NCBI GenBank assembly: GCA_963697675.1
Contig: CAVOOW010000007.1
Location: 186,001 to 250,000, forward strand
DNA length: 64,000 nt
Direction of reading: 5' to 3'
Origin: CAVOOW01 sp963697675
GTDB taxonomy: Bacteria > Actinomycetota > Actinomycetes > JACCUZ01
Shown: positions 18,365 to 27,534 of the stretch, one piece after another
Layout of the letters: each line of letters begins with the position of its first letter
Position numbering within the stretch: position 1 is the stretch's first letter
Notes under the pieces: model-generated
What the model was told of the DNA's origin: nothing
The model's database searches: none
What the model saw: the letters and a program-made list of their open reading frames with translations, nothing else
Position numbers and translations under genes: made by a program

Positions 18365-19071
18365 GCAACCAGCCTGCACCGATCGCGGTCGCCCTGGACG
18401 CGCCCGACCTCGAGACGGCGCTTTGCTGGGCCGAATCGGTCGGGCCCCACGTCAGCACCGTCAAGATCGGTCTCGAGCTCTTCCTGCGCGACGGCGCCGA
18501 CGCCGTGCGCAAGGCCCGCGAGGTCAGCGGTGGCCGCGACACGTTCCTCGACCTCAAGCTGCATGACATCCCCAACACGGTCGCGGGTGCTGCGCGATCG
18601 GTCGCCGAGCTCGCCCCGACCTACCTCACCGTCCACGCGGCGGGCGGTGTGGACATGGTGAGAGCCGCCGTCGAGTCGTTGCCGCACACGAAAGTCGCAG
18701 GGGTGACCGTCCTGACGTCACTGTCTGACACCGATCTCGACGCCATCGGACTACGCGGCCCGTCGCGCGACGCCGTACGCCGTCTTGCCGTTCTCGCTGT
18801 CCGCGGAGGCGCACGGGCGCTCGTGTGTTCGCCGCACGAAGTCGCGGACGTACGTCGCGAGGTGGGACCTGACATCACGCTGATTACTCCGGGGGTCCGG
18901 CCGTCAGGGGCCGCTGTCGGCGACCAGTCGCGGGTGGCCACTCCGGAGCAGGCACTTGCCGACGGGGCTGACCTGCTCGTCATCGGCCGGCCGATCACCG
19001 CGGCCGCCGATCCGGGCGACGCAGCGCGTTCGATCGCTCGCGGGCTGTCGCGCGCGGGCGGCGACAACTGA
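18361..19071 (+). CDS. pyrF: Orotidine 5'-phosphate decarboxylase
   Basis: Last step of UMP synthesis. Start ATG at 18361, overlapping the pyrD stop, giving 236 residues; the frame is open further upstream but that part lies over pyrD. The catalytic Lys-Asp array is visible in TFLDLKLHDIPNTV, with the phosphate-binding end TPGVRPSG and the closing VIGRPIT. This is the short PyrF type that groups with class 1B PyrD operons; many actinomycetes have a longer group-2 PyrF. pyrE, the remaining pathway gene, is not in the window. Confidence 0.95.
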   Translation: MSNQPAPIAVALDAPDLETALCWAESVGPHVSTVKIGLELFLRDGADAVRKAREVSGGRDTFLDLKLHDIPNTVAGAARSVAELAPTYLTVHAAGGVDMVRAAVESLPHTKVAGVTVLTSLSDTDLDAIGLRGPSRDAVRRLAVLAVRGGARALVCSPHEVADVRREVGPDITLITPGVRPSGAAVGDQSRVATPEQALADGADLLVIGRPITAAADPGDAARSIARGLSRAGGDN

Positions 19072-19263
19072 GTGCCTCCGACGAATTCTGAATCCTGGCA
19101 ACGGTTTGCGGCAGCTCCAATCGGTGGAGGTGCGTCTAGTCCCTTGACCGGACATTGGTGCTACGGGCGGCTCACATCCAACGGTTCACATTGCCCTTGA
19201 GGCAGTGCAGTCGCTAGGTTCGGCCCGAACTCCTGTTAGTGCTCTCGCCCGAGGTGACCTGCT

Positions 19264-19584
19264 GTGGCATTGCCCCCGCTCACTCCCGAACAAAGGACGG
19301 CTGCCCTCGAGAAGGCGGCCGTCGCCAGGCGCGAGCGCGCGGCGGTGAAGAACCGGCTCAAGCATTCCGGGGCCTCGCTGGTCGAGGTGCTCAAGGAGGG
19401 ACGCGAGAACGACATCGTCGGCAAGATGAAGGTGTCGGCCGTCCTCGAGGCGCTGCCCGGAGTCGGGAAGGTGCGCGCTCGCAAGATCATGGAAGAGATC
19501 GGCATCTCCGAGAGCCGTCGGATCAGAGGACTCGGGGCCAAGCAGCTCTCCGCACTTGAACGAGAGTTCGGCGGCAGCGCCTGA
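19264..19584 (+). CDS. mihF: Actinobacterial integration host factor mIHF
   Basis: Nucleoid-associated DNA-bending protein specific to actinobacteria and unrelated to the HU/IHF fold. 106 residues from the GTG at 19264. The first part is a long basic helix (ALEKAAVARRERAAVKNRLKH), then a helix-two-turn-helix/HhH-like domain (VSAVLEALPGVGKVRARKIM, GISESRRIRGLG) that binds DNA. Position between pyrF and gmk is the conserved one. The 192-base gap after pyrF suggests its own promoter. Confidence 0.96.
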   Translation: MALPPLTPEQRTAALEKAAVARRERAAVKNRLKHSGASLVEVLKEGRENDIVGKMKVSAVLEALPGVGKVRARKIMEEIGISESRRIRGLGAKQLSALEREFGGSA

Positions 19585-19612
19585 TGCTTTGCCCTCTGCT
19601 CAACCGTCGCTG

Positions 19613-20203
19613 GTGACCGACGGATCGTCCGGGGAGGGTCGGCCGCGGCTGCTCGTGTTGTCCGGCCCGTCGGGGGTCGGCAAGAGCACCGTCATGCGCG
19701 AGCTGCGCGCCCATCACCCGGAGATCTGGCTCTCGGTCTCGGTCACGACCCGGTTCCCGCGTCCCGGCGAGATCGACGGCGTCCAGTACCACTTCGTCAG
19801 CGACGAGGCCTTCGACGCCCTGATCGCCGAGAACGGGCTGCTCGAATGGGCCGCCTTCGCGGGCCATCGCTATGGCACGCCACGAGCCCCGGTCGAGGCG
19901 CGCCTGGGCGCTGGCATCCCCGTCCTTCTCGAGATCGAGCTGCAGGGAGCGCGGCAGATCCGAGCGCTGATGAACGAAGCGCTGCTTGTGTTCCTGGCGC
20001 CGCCGAGCTGGGACGAGCTGGTGCGTCGCCTCGCCGGCCGGGGCACCGAACCGCCCGATGTGATCGAGCAACGGCTGGCCACCGCGCGTGAGGAGCTTGC
20101 CGCCGAGGACGAGTTCGACGTCACGCTGGTCAACACGAGCGTCCAGGATGTGGTCACCCGCCTGGTAACCTTGCTGGAGGCCGGTGTCGCCGGCGAGCGT
20201 TGA
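19613..20203 (+). CDS. gmk: Guanylate kinase
   Basis: Phosphorylates GMP to GDP with ATP. P-loop LVLSGPSGVGKST; GMP-binding SVSVTTRFPRPGEIDGVQYHF; LLEWAAFAGHRYGTP; lid GRGTEPPDVIEQRL. I choose the GTG at 19613 (196 residues) because family members begin about 10-20 residues before the P-loop. The frame also offers a TTG at 19556, which would add 19 residues and overlap mihF by 29 bases; neither has a clear ribosome binding site. Confidence 0.93.
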   Translation: MTDGSSGEGRPRLLVLSGPSGVGKSTVMRELRAHHPEIWLSVSVTTRFPRPGEIDGVQYHFVSDEAFDALIAENGLLEWAAFAGHRYGTPRAPVEARLGAGIPVLLEIELQGARQIRALMNEALLVFLAPPSWDELVRRLAGRGTEPPDVIEQRLATAREELAAEDEFDVTLVNTSVQDVVTRLVTLLEAGVAGER

Positions 20204-20293
20204 ACCTTGTTCGCACTCGGTGCTCGACGATCCCCGTGGTCCAAGTTCGCCTGCTCCGCCCGCCCCATCTGACGTCCAACCGGAAGGCCACCC

Positions 20294-20560
20294 GTGTCCG
20301 GCACCACCGCCGCGCCTGAGGGCATCACCAACCCGCCGATCGACGAGTTGCTCGCGATTGCCGACTCCAAGTACAGCCTGGTCATCTATGCGGCCAAGCG
20401 GGCACGTCAGATCAACGCGTACTACTCGCAGTTGGGCGAGGGCCTGCTCGAATACGTCGGCCCGCTCGTCGAGACCCACGTACACGAGAAGCCGCTGTCC
20501 ATCGCGATGCGCGAGATCAACGGCGGGCTCCTGACCGCCGAGCCCATCGAGCAAGCCTGA
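20294..20560 (+). CDS. rpoZ: RNA polymerase omega subunit
   Basis: Small chaperone subunit that helps assemble beta' into RNA polymerase. 88 residues from the GTG at 20294, with the actinobacterial pattern GITNPPIDELL, KYSLVIYAAKRARQINAYY, and the closing PLSIAMREINGGLL. Conserved place between gmk and coaBC. A 90-base gap separates it from gmk. Confidence 0.96.
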   Translation: MSGTTAAPEGITNPPIDELLAIADSKYSLVIYAAKRARQINAYYSQLGEGLLEYVGPLVETHVHEKPLSIAMREINGGLLTAEPIEQA

Positions 20561-20576
20561 CGTCAGCTTGACGCCA

Positions 20577-21851
20577 ATGGGCACTTCGCAGCCTGAGGTC
20601 CCGCCGCCTGCACGCAGGGTCATCCTGGGTGTCAGCGGCGGGATCGCTGCATACAAGGCCGTGGAACTGCTCCGGCTGCTGACCGAGAGCGGTCACGACG
20701 TCCGGGTGATCCCTACTCGATCGGCGTTGAACTTCGTCGGCGCACCCACCTGGGCGGCACTGTCCGGCAAACCAGTGACCGCCGAGGTCTGGGACGACGC
20801 CCACGAGGTGCCGCACGTGCGCCTCGGCAGGCAGGCCGACCTCGTGGTCGTCGCACCGGCCACGGCCGACCTGCTGGCGAAGGCGGCCACCGGCCAGGCC
20901 GATGACCTGCTGACCAACACGCTGCTCACGACCCGGGCGCCCGTCCTGCTGGCGCCCGCGATGCATACCGAGATGTGGGAGCACCCCGCCACGCAGGACA
21001 ACGTCGCGACGTTGCGCCGCCGGGGTGTGTCCGTGCTCGATCCCGCGGTCGGGCGCCTGACCGGCGCCGACTCGGGCCCCGGCCGGCTGCCCGAACCGGC
21101 CGAGATCTTCGCCGCCTGCGTGGCCCTGCTCGAGGGACGACCGCCGGGCGCCGAGGTTCGCGACGACCTGCGCGGACGGCACGTGGTCGTCTCCGCTGGC
21201 GGCACACGCGAGCACCTCGATCCCGTGCGGTTCCTCGGCAACCGGTCCTCGGGACGCCAGGGCTATGCGCTCGCTGCGACGGCGCTGGCCCGTGGCGCCG
21301 AAGTGACGCTGGTGGCCGCCAACGTGGCCATGCCCGACCCGGTAGGCGCCAAGGTCGTCCGCGTCGTCTCTGCCGCGCAGCTGCGCGACGCGGTTCTCAG
21401 TGCCGCAGGTGGCCCCGTCGGCCAGGCGGACGCGGTCGTGATGGCTGCAGCGGTCGCCGACTTCCGGCCGCGGGACCAGCTGGACACCAAGATCAAGAAG
21501 ACGGCCGGCGAGCCCGACCCCATCGTGCTGGTGCGCAACGCCGACATCCTGGCCGAGCTCGCGGCGCGGCCGCACCCCGGCCAGGTCGTGGTCGGCTTCG
21601 CCGCCGAGACCGGCGATGCCAGTGGGGACGTGCTGAGCCACGGCCGGGCGAAGCTCGCCTCCAAGGGCGCCGACCTGCTGGTCGTCAACGAGGTCGGTCT
21701 CAACCGCGGATTCGAGGGCCCCGACAACGCGGCGGTCATCTTGGGCAGCGACGGGACCGAGGTCGACGTACCCCATGGCCGGAAGGAAGCGCTCGCCGAC
21801 CGCGTCTGGGATCTGGTCGCCGCGCGCCTCGCCCCCCTCGAGGACCGTTAG
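20577..21851 (+). CDS. coaBC: Bifunctional phosphopantothenoylcysteine synthase/decarboxylase
   Basis: Coenzyme A synthesis: adds cysteine to 4'-phosphopantothenate (CoaB, CTP-dependent) and decarboxylates the product (CoaC, FMN). The CoaC half starts with ILGVSGGIAAYKAVELLR and has the PAMHTEMWEHPA active-site motif. The CoaB half starts around residue 185 with VVSAGGTREHLDPVRFLGNR, then the KIKK motif. I choose the ATG at 20577; a TTG nine bases earlier is in frame. Follows rpoZ closely. Confidence 0.95.
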   Translation: MGTSQPEVPPPARRVILGVSGGIAAYKAVELLRLLTESGHDVRVIPTRSALNFVGAPTWAALSGKPVTAEVWDDAHEVPHVRLGRQADLVVVAPATADLLAKAATGQADDLLTNTLLTTRAPVLLAPAMHTEMWEHPATQDNVATLRRRGVSVLDPAVGRLTGADSGPGRLPEPAEIFAACVALLEGRPPGAEVRDDLRGRHVVVSAGGTREHLDPVRFLGNRSSGRQGYALAATALARGAEVTLVAANVAMPDPVGAKVVRVVSAAQLRDAVLSAAGGPVGQADAVVMAAAVADFRPRDQLDTKIKKTAGEPDPIVLVRNADILAELAARPHPGQVVVGFAAETGDASGDVLSHGRAKLASKGADLLVVNEVGLNRGFEGPDNAAVILGSDGTEVDVPHGRKEALADRVWDLVAARLAPLEDR

Positions 21852-21892
21852 ACTCCCTGAGTTCCCCCGTCGCCGCTTTGACTAGGAGACCC

Positions 21893-23089
21893 GTGTCCCG
21901 CCGCCTGTTCACCTCGGAGTCCGTCACCGAGGGTCACCCGGACAAGATCGCCGACCAGATCAGCGACTCGATCCTCGACGCGATGCTCGAGAAGGACCCG
22001 GCCAGCCGGGTCGCCGTCGAGACCCTGATCATGACCGGGCAGGTGCACGTCGCCGGCGAGGTCACGACGGCCAGCTACGTCGACATCCCCGCCATCGTGC
22101 GCCAGCGGATCCTCGACATCGGCTACGACTCGTCGGCCAAGGGCTTCGACGGCCACTCCTGCGGGGTGTCGATCTCGATCGGCGCCCAGTCGGTCGACAT
22201 CGCGCAAGGCGTCGACGCGGCGCACGAGGCGCGCACCGGTGAGAGCGTGGAGGACCCGCTGGACCGCCAGGGCGCCGGTGACCAGGGCCTGATGTTCGGC
22301 TACGCCTGCGACGACACGCCCGAGCTGATGCCGCTCCCCATCGCGCTCGCCCACCGCCTGGCCCAGCAGCTGACCGCCGTACGCAAGGACGGGGCGGTGC
22401 CCTACCTGCGGCCGGACGGCAAGACCCAGGTGACGATCGAGTACGACGGCCACCAGGCGGTGCGCCTCGACACGGTCGTCGTCTCCAGCCAGCACGCCTC
22501 CGACATCGGTCTCGAAGCGATGCTGCACCCCGATGTCGCCGAGCAGGTCGTCAAGCCCGTCCTCGACGGGGTCGACATCGACTCGGCCGGCTACCGGCTG
22601 CTGGTGAACCCGACCGGCCGCTTCGAGATCGGCGGCCCGATGGGCGACGCCGGCCTCACCGGCCGCAAGATCATCGTGGACACCTACGGCGGCATGGCCC
22701 GCCACGGCGGCGGCGCGTTCTCCGGCAAGGACCCGTCCAAGGTGGACCGCTCCGCGGCCTACGCGATGCGCTGGGTGGCCAAGAACGTCGTGGCCGCCGG
22801 CCTGGCGCGGCGCTGCGAGGTGCAGGTCGCCTATGCGATCGGCAAGGCCCAGCCGGTCGGCCTGTTCGTCGAGACGTTCGGCACCGAGACCGTGCCCGTC
22901 GAGCGCATCCAGGACGCCGTGGTCTCCGTGTTCGACCTGCGGCCCGCCGCGATCATCCGCGACCTCGACCTGCTGCGCCCGATCTACGCGCAGACCGCGG
23001 CCTACGGCCACTTCGGCCGGGAGCTGCCCGACTTCACCTGGGAGCGCACCGACCGCATCGACGCCCTCACGGCCGCCACCCACGCCTGA
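21893..23089 (+). CDS. metK: S-adenosylmethionine synthetase
   Basis: Makes SAM from methionine and ATP. The GTG at 21893 has AGGAG five bases before it; the much longer open frame upstream lies over coaBC and is not coding. 398 residues, the usual length. Motifs: FTSESVTEGHPDKIADQISD, GAGDQGLMFGYACDDTPELMP, and the P-loop-like GGGAFSGKDPSKVDRS. No SAM riboswitch is recognisable upstream. Confidence 0.97.
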   Translation: MSRRLFTSESVTEGHPDKIADQISDSILDAMLEKDPASRVAVETLIMTGQVHVAGEVTTASYVDIPAIVRQRILDIGYDSSAKGFDGHSCGVSISIGAQSVDIAQGVDAAHEARTGESVEDPLDRQGAGDQGLMFGYACDDTPELMPLPIALAHRLAQQLTAVRKDGAVPYLRPDGKTQVTIEYDGHQAVRLDTVVVSSQHASDIGLEAMLHPDVAEQVVKPVLDGVDIDSAGYRLLVNPTGRFEIGGPMGDAGLTGRKIIVDTYGGMARHGGGAFSGKDPSKVDRSAAYAMRWVAKNVVAAGLARRCEVQVAYAIGKAQPVGLFVETFGTETVPVERIQDAVVSVFDLRPAAIIRDLDLLRPIYAQTAAYGHFGRELPDFTWERTDRIDALTAATHA

Positions 23090-23101
23090 CCCACCCGGGG
23101 A

Positions 23102-23187
23102 ATCGACCACGTTCAGCAGGTGTGCGGACGGTTCGCCATGCGTGCACGCCTTGCGAAGGGTCTGCCAGCATGCTGAACGTGGTCGAT
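23102..23187. repeat. Long inverted repeat downstream of metK
   Basis: ATCGACCACGTTCAGCA (23102-23118) is exactly complementary to 23171-23187, with a 52-base interior that is itself partly self-complementary. It starts 12 bases after the metK stop. It could be a metK terminator or a small MITE-like element; the very long arms favour the latter. No target duplication was recognised. Confidence 0.7.
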
Positions 23188-23259
23188 GCCGAGCCGCCCT
23201 GCCCCGCCGGCGGTGGACAACGGCGGTGTTGTGACTGCCGTCTCTGCTGAGATGAGGGT

Positions 23260-25312
23260 GTGACGACGAGGGTGCCCGACGGTCCCAGCGAGCAGCTCAC
23301 CCTGCTCGAGGGAGCGCGACGGCGTGCCCCGCGCCGGTCGGTGGCCGAACCGCCACCGCTGGCCGACGTCCGCCCCGTCGCCCGGGTTGCCGTCGACGTC
23401 CCCTTGCCGCACCTCGACCGACCGTTCGACTACGCCGTGCCGGCCGACCTGGACGCTGCCGCCCAGCCAGGCGTCCGCGTGCGCGTCCGCTTCGCCGGCC
23501 GGCTGGTCGACGGCTTCCTGCTCGAGCGCTCGGAGCAGACCGAGCACGCTGGCCGCCTCACCCGGCTGGCCAGGGTGGTGTCGACCGAGCCCGTGCTCAC
23601 CCCGTCCATCGCGGCCCTGTCCAGGGCCGTCGCCGACCGTTACGCCGGCAGCATCGCCGACGTACTCCGCCTCGCCGTCCCGCCCCGCCACGCCCGGGCG
23701 GAGGTCGCGGCACCCGCCGAGCCCACGCAGCCGCCGCCCCGGCCAGTGCCCGGCGGGTGGGCCGACTACGACGGTGGCGGTGCGTTCCTTGATGCGCTGT
23801 ACGCGCGAGCCACGCCGCGCGCCGTCTGGTCCGCCCTGCCCGGACCCCGGTGGCCCGCCGAGGTCGCCACCGCGGTCGCCACCACCCTCGCCGCTGGCCG
23901 CGGTGCCGTCGTCGTGGTGCCCGATCTGCGTGACCTGGCCCGGGTCGACACCGCGTTGCGGGCCGCGCTCGGCCCGGACCAGCACGTCGTGCTGACGGCC
24001 GATCTCGGCCCGGAGAAGCGCTATCGGCGCTGGCTGGCCGCCCGGCGCGGCGTGCGACGAGTGGTCGTCGGCACCCGGGCCGCGATGTTCGCGCCCGTCG
24101 CCGATCCTGGCCTGTTCGTCGTGTGGGACGACGGTGACGACCTGCACTGCCGAGCCGCGCGCTCCCTACCCGCACGTCCGCGAGGTGCTGGCCCTGCGTG
24201 CGGCCCACGAGAGCGCCGGCCTGCTAGTGGGCGGGCATTCCCGCACCGCCGAGGGAGCCGCCCTCGTCGCCTCGGGCTGGGCCCGGTCGCTGACCGCGTC
24301 CCGACAACGAGTACGCGCGTCGGCGCCTCAGGTGCAGGTGGCGGGCGACGACGACGAGCTGGCCGGTGATGCCGGGGCGCGGGCCGCGCGGCTGCCGAGC
24401 CTGGCCTGGCGTACCGCGCGCGAAGGGCTGCGACGTGGCCCGGTGCTCGTCCAGGTGCCGCGACGCGGCTACCTGCCCGGTCTGGCCTGCGGCGAATGCC
24501 GGCGGCCCGCGCGGTGCACCACCTGCCACGGCCCGCTGGGCACGGCAGCCGGTCGCGGGACGCCGGCCTGCGCGTGGTGCGGCCGGCCGGCGAAGTCGTG
24601 GACCTGCCCGCACTGCGAGGGTCACCGGCTCCGGGCGACCGCTGTCGGGGCGGTGCGCACGGCCGAGGAGCTCGGCAGGGCCTTCCCGGGCACCGTGGTG
24701 CGCCACTCCGGGGGCGACACCGTGCTCGCCACGGTGCCTGACGAGCCAGCTCTCGTCGTGGCGACGCCCGGCGCCGAGCCGGTCGCCGCGGGTGGCTATG
24801 CGGCGGCACTGCTGCTCGACGGCTGGGCGATGCTGTCGCGCCCCGACCTGCGCGTCGATGAGGAGGCGCTGCGCCGCTGGCTCGCTGCCGCAGCGCTGGT
24901 CCGGCCGTCGGGCGATGGGGGAGCGGTGGTGGTGGTGGCCGATGCCGAGATCCCTGCGGTGCAGGCCCTCGTGCGATGGGACCCCGCGACCTTCGCGGAG
25001 CGCGAGCTGGCCGAGCGGGCGGCGCTGCACCTGCCGCCCGCGGCCGCCGTGGCGTCGCTGACCGGCTCGGCGGCGGCACTGGGTCAGTTCCTCGCGGCCG
25101 CGCAGCTGCCGGGGTCGGCCGAGGTGCTGGGACCCGTGGCGGTCGCCTCCCGCGCACCCGGCGACGACGCAACCGAGCGGCTGATCGTGCGGGTGCCCCG
25201 CACGCAGGGCCGAGAGCTGGCCGCGGCACTGCATGCCGCCGCAGGCGTGCGCAGCGCGCACAAGGACGCGGGATCCCTCCGCATCCAGATCGACCCGTCG
25301 GAGCTTGCCTGA
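23260..25312 (+). CDS. priA: Primosomal protein N' (PriA), actinobacterial type, frameshifted
   Basis: Replication restart protein. The N-terminal 3'-end-binding domain (VARVAVDVPLPHLDRPFDYAVP) is followed by a remnant helicase domain without a recognisable Walker A motif, as known for actinobacterial PriA. Then come the zinc cysteines CGECRRPARCTTC and CAWCGRPAKSWTCPHC, and a C-terminal domain ending HKDAGSLRIQIDPSELA. One extra base near 24150 (in DDLH..AEPRAPYPHVREV) splits it into two frames. Corrected length would be about 683 residues. Because priA is a single-copy housekeeping gene with no other lesion, I read this as a sequencing error. A 25-base tandem repeat begins at the stop codon. 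Confidence 0.92.
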
Positions 25313-25427
25313 CGGCCTGCCCGGCAAACTTGCCTGACGACCAGCCCGGCAAACTTGCCTGACGACCAGCCCGGCAAACTTGCCTGACGACCAGCCCGGC
25401 AAACTTGCCTGACGACCAGCCGGGAAA
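25304..25427 (+). repeat. Five tandem 25-bp repeats overlapping the priA stop
   Basis: Unit CTTGCCTGACGACCAGCCCG plus GCAAA, repeated at 25304, 25329, 25354, 25379 and 25404. Unit 1 differs at two bases and contains the last codons and stop of priA; units 2-4 are identical; unit 5 is one base short. Each unit has TTGCC..GGCAA arms that can form a small stem. The array seems to have grown from the end of the gene by slippage. It may serve as a terminator. Confidence 0.9.
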
Positions 25428-25454
25428 TCACGCACACACAGCGGGGGCGCCGAA

Positions 25455-26090
25455 ATGACCGACGACACACCGGCCATCACGACCGTGGTCTTCGACCTCG
25501 GCGGGGTGCTCATCGACTGGGACCCCCGCTACCTGTACCGGAAGCTGATGGCCGAGGACGAGGTCGAACCGTTCCTCACCGAGGTCGGCTTCTTCGCGTG
25601 GAACCACGCCCAGGACGCGGGTGGCCCCTGGAGCGACGCGGTCGAGGCGCTCGCCGCCGAGCACCCCCATCGCCGCGAGCTGATCGCCGCCTTCCCCGAC
25701 CGCTTCCCCGAGACGCTCGGCGGCGCGATCGAGGGCACCGTGGCCCTGCTCGACGAGCTGCGCCGAGCGGGCACGAGGCTGCTGGCCATGACCAACTGGT
25801 CGAGCGAGACCTTCCCCGTCGCTCTGGACACCTTCAGCTTCCTCGAGCACTTCGAAGGCATCGTGGTCTCGGGGGACGAGGGCGTCGGCAAACCCGATCC
25901 GGCGCTGTTCCAGATCCTGCTCGAGCGCTATGCCCTCGTCCCCCACGAGACCGTCTTCATCGACGACTCAGCCGCGAACGTGTCCGCGGCGGCCGACCTC
26001 GGCCTGGTCGCCCTGCGCTTTTCCGACCCCGACCGGCTGCGTGCCGATCTCAGCCGGCTAGGTCTGCTCGACGGTGCCGGATCAGGCTGA
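25455..26090 (+). CDS. HAD-superfamily phosphatase (YihX-like)
   Basis: 211 residues. Nucleophile Asp in VVFDLGGVLIDWDP (motif I of the FDLGG subtype), motif II around LLAMTNWS, Lys of motif III in GVGKPDPALFQILLERY, and acidic motif IV in TVFIDDSAANVSAA. The alpha-helical cap after motif I marks subfamily IA. YihX-like members hydrolyse small sugar phosphates; the substrate here cannot be told. It overlaps the 3' end of the convergent methyltransferase gene by 41 bases. Confidence 0.88.
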   Translation: MTDDTPAITTVVFDLGGVLIDWDPRYLYRKLMAEDEVEPFLTEVGFFAWNHAQDAGGPWSDAVEALAAEHPHRRELIAAFPDRFPETLGGAIEGTVALLDELRRAGTRLLAMTNWSSETFPVALDTFSFLEHFEGIVVSGDEGVGKPDPALFQILLERYALVPHETVFIDDSAANVSAAADLGLVALRFSDPDRLRADLSRLGLLDGAGSG

Positions 26091-26713
26091 CCCCGTCGCG
26101 CACCGTCAACATCACGACCTCGACGCGATCGTCGGCCGCCACGTGGTCGTTGAAGACGCGCAGGGCCTGCGTCGCCTCCGAGTCGTCAGAGTCGTCGAGC
26201 AGCTCGGCCGCTCCACAGCACGTTGTCGACCAGGATCACGCCGTTCGGCGCGAGCTTGGGCAGCAGCGCCTCGTAGTAGGCGAGATAGCCAACCTTGTCC
26301 GCGTCGATGAACACCATGTCGAACGGACCGTCGAGTGAGGCGATCGACTCGAGCGCCGGACCGACCTTGATCTCGATCCGGTCGGCGTAGGGGGTCGACG
26401 CGATGTTCTGCCGTGCCATCGCGACGTGCTTCTCGTTGACGTCGCACGTGATGATCCGGCCACCCGGCGGCAACGACTCCGCCATCGACAGCGCGGAGTA
26501 GCCGGTGAAGGTGCCGAGCTCGAGCACCAGCTGCGGGCGAGCGAGGGCGACCAGGGCAGAGAGGAACCTGCCCTCGAGCGTCCCCACCATCATGGTCGGC
26601 GCGTCGGTCTCGGCCCGGGTCCGTTCGGCCAGCGCGGCGAAGTAGGCAGGCTCGCCCGAGGTGTGCTCGACCGCGTACTGCTCGACTCGTGGGTCTGCAA
26701 TGTCAATGTCCAT
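26050..26713 (-). CDS. SAM-dependent O-methyltransferase (class I), frameshifted
   Basis: Family-3 (catechol/caffeoyl-CoA-type) O-methyltransferase. Start ATG at 26713 (MDIDIADPRVEQYAVEH). SAM-binding motif I is VLELGTFTGYSALSMAESL, then IITCDVNEKHVAMARQNI and the metal/catalytic Asp in MVFIDADKVGYLAYYE, DNVLW. After VLWSG, one extra base near 26211 shifts the frame; the corrected tail reads ELLDDSDDSEATQALRVFN and then HVAADDRVEVVMLTVRDGVS, ending at 26050. Total about 221 residues, normal. Probably a sequencing error. Confidence 0.87.
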
Positions 26714-26772
26714 GAGGCGGCAGCGTACGGCGGTGCCGGTTGGCGTCGACGAGCGACCTTCGTACGCGCAAG

Positions 26773-26820
26773 GTGACCTTCTGGCCCCGACACGCCGGCG
26801 TGTCTGGGCCACAAGGTCGC
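26773..26820. repeat. Palindromic repeat, copy 2
   Basis: Same element as at 11911-11959: GTGACCTTCTGGCCCC, the perfect 16-base palindrome GACACGCCGGCGTGTC (26789-26804), then GGCC and AAGGTCGC. It sits in the gap between the methyltransferase start (26713) and def (26959), about 15 kb from copy 1. Confidence 0.75.
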
Positions 26821-26958
26821 TGCCCGGGCCGACGGCCGCGTCGCCGGCCCAGCCCGGCAGGCGTACGAAGGTCGGTGATCGCACGTCGGGCGGTTGGACG
26901 GGTTACGTAGGATGGGCGCTGCAGGTCTGGCGGCACGCGCAGCTAGGCAGTCATTCGA

Positions 26959-27519
26959 GTGTGGGGAGTGCACGTGCCCGTCCAGCCCATCCGCCTGTTC
27001 GGCGACCCGGTGCTGCGCACGCCGGCCGAGCCGGTCATCGACTTCGACAAAGAGATACGCACGCTGGTCCGGGACCTCACCGAGACCATGCTCGATGCGC
27101 CGGGTGTGGGGCTGGCCGCGCCGCAGATCGGTGTGGGGCTGCGGGTCTTCACCTACTGCGTCGACGACGAGCCGGGCCACCTGATCAACCCCATCCTCGC
27201 CCTCGGTGACGAGGAGCAGGACGGGGAAGAAGGCTGCCTGTCCTTCCCCGGCCTGTCCTACCCCACCAAGCGGGCCTGGAGCGTGGTCGCCAAGGGGCAG
27301 GACATGCACGGCCAGCCCGTCACGATCGAGGGCACCGAGCTGCTGGCGCGCTGCGTCCAGCACGAGACCGACCATCTCGACGGCATCCTGTTCATCGACC
27401 GGCTCGATCGGACGCAGCGCAAGCTGGCGATGAAGGAGATCCGCGAGGCCGACTGGTCGGGTGAGACCTCCCTGACCATCAAGGTGTCGCCGCACGCCAC
27501 CCGGGGCCTCGCGCTCTAG
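26959..27519 (+). CDS. def: Peptide deformylase
   Basis: Removes the formyl group from nascent proteins; Fe2+/Zn2+ enzyme. All three metal-site motifs are intact: GVGLAAPQIG (about residues 49-58), EEGCLSFPGL (about 92-101) and HETDHLDG (about 135-142). Ends in the extended basic tail usual for actinobacterial enzymes. Start is the GTG at 26959 (186 residues) or the GTG at 26974. It is followed 15 bases later by fmt, its pathway partner. Confidence 0.96.
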   Translation: MWGVHVPVQPIRLFGDPVLRTPAEPVIDFDKEIRTLVRDLTETMLDAPGVGLAAPQIGVGLRVFTYCVDDEPGHLINPILALGDEEQDGEEGCLSFPGLSYPTKRAWSVVAKGQDMHGQPVTIEGTELLARCVQHETDHLDGILFIDRLDRTQRKLAMKEIREADWSGETSLTIKVSPHATRGLAL

Positions 27520-27534
27520 GCGCCGGGACGTTCC

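Noticed and set aside
21852..21892. SAM riboswitch before metK
   Set aside because: The gap from coaBC is only 41 bases and shows no SAM-I, SAM-II or SAM-IV core.
20975..21892. N-terminal extension of MetK by 306 residues
   Set aside because: The open frame upstream of 21893 lies over coaBC and has an Arg/Gly-rich composition. The GTG at 21893 has a ribosome binding site and the conserved N-terminus.
25304..25427. CRISPR-like array
   Set aside because: The 25-base units are directly adjacent with no spacers and no cas genes are near; it is a simple tandem repeat.
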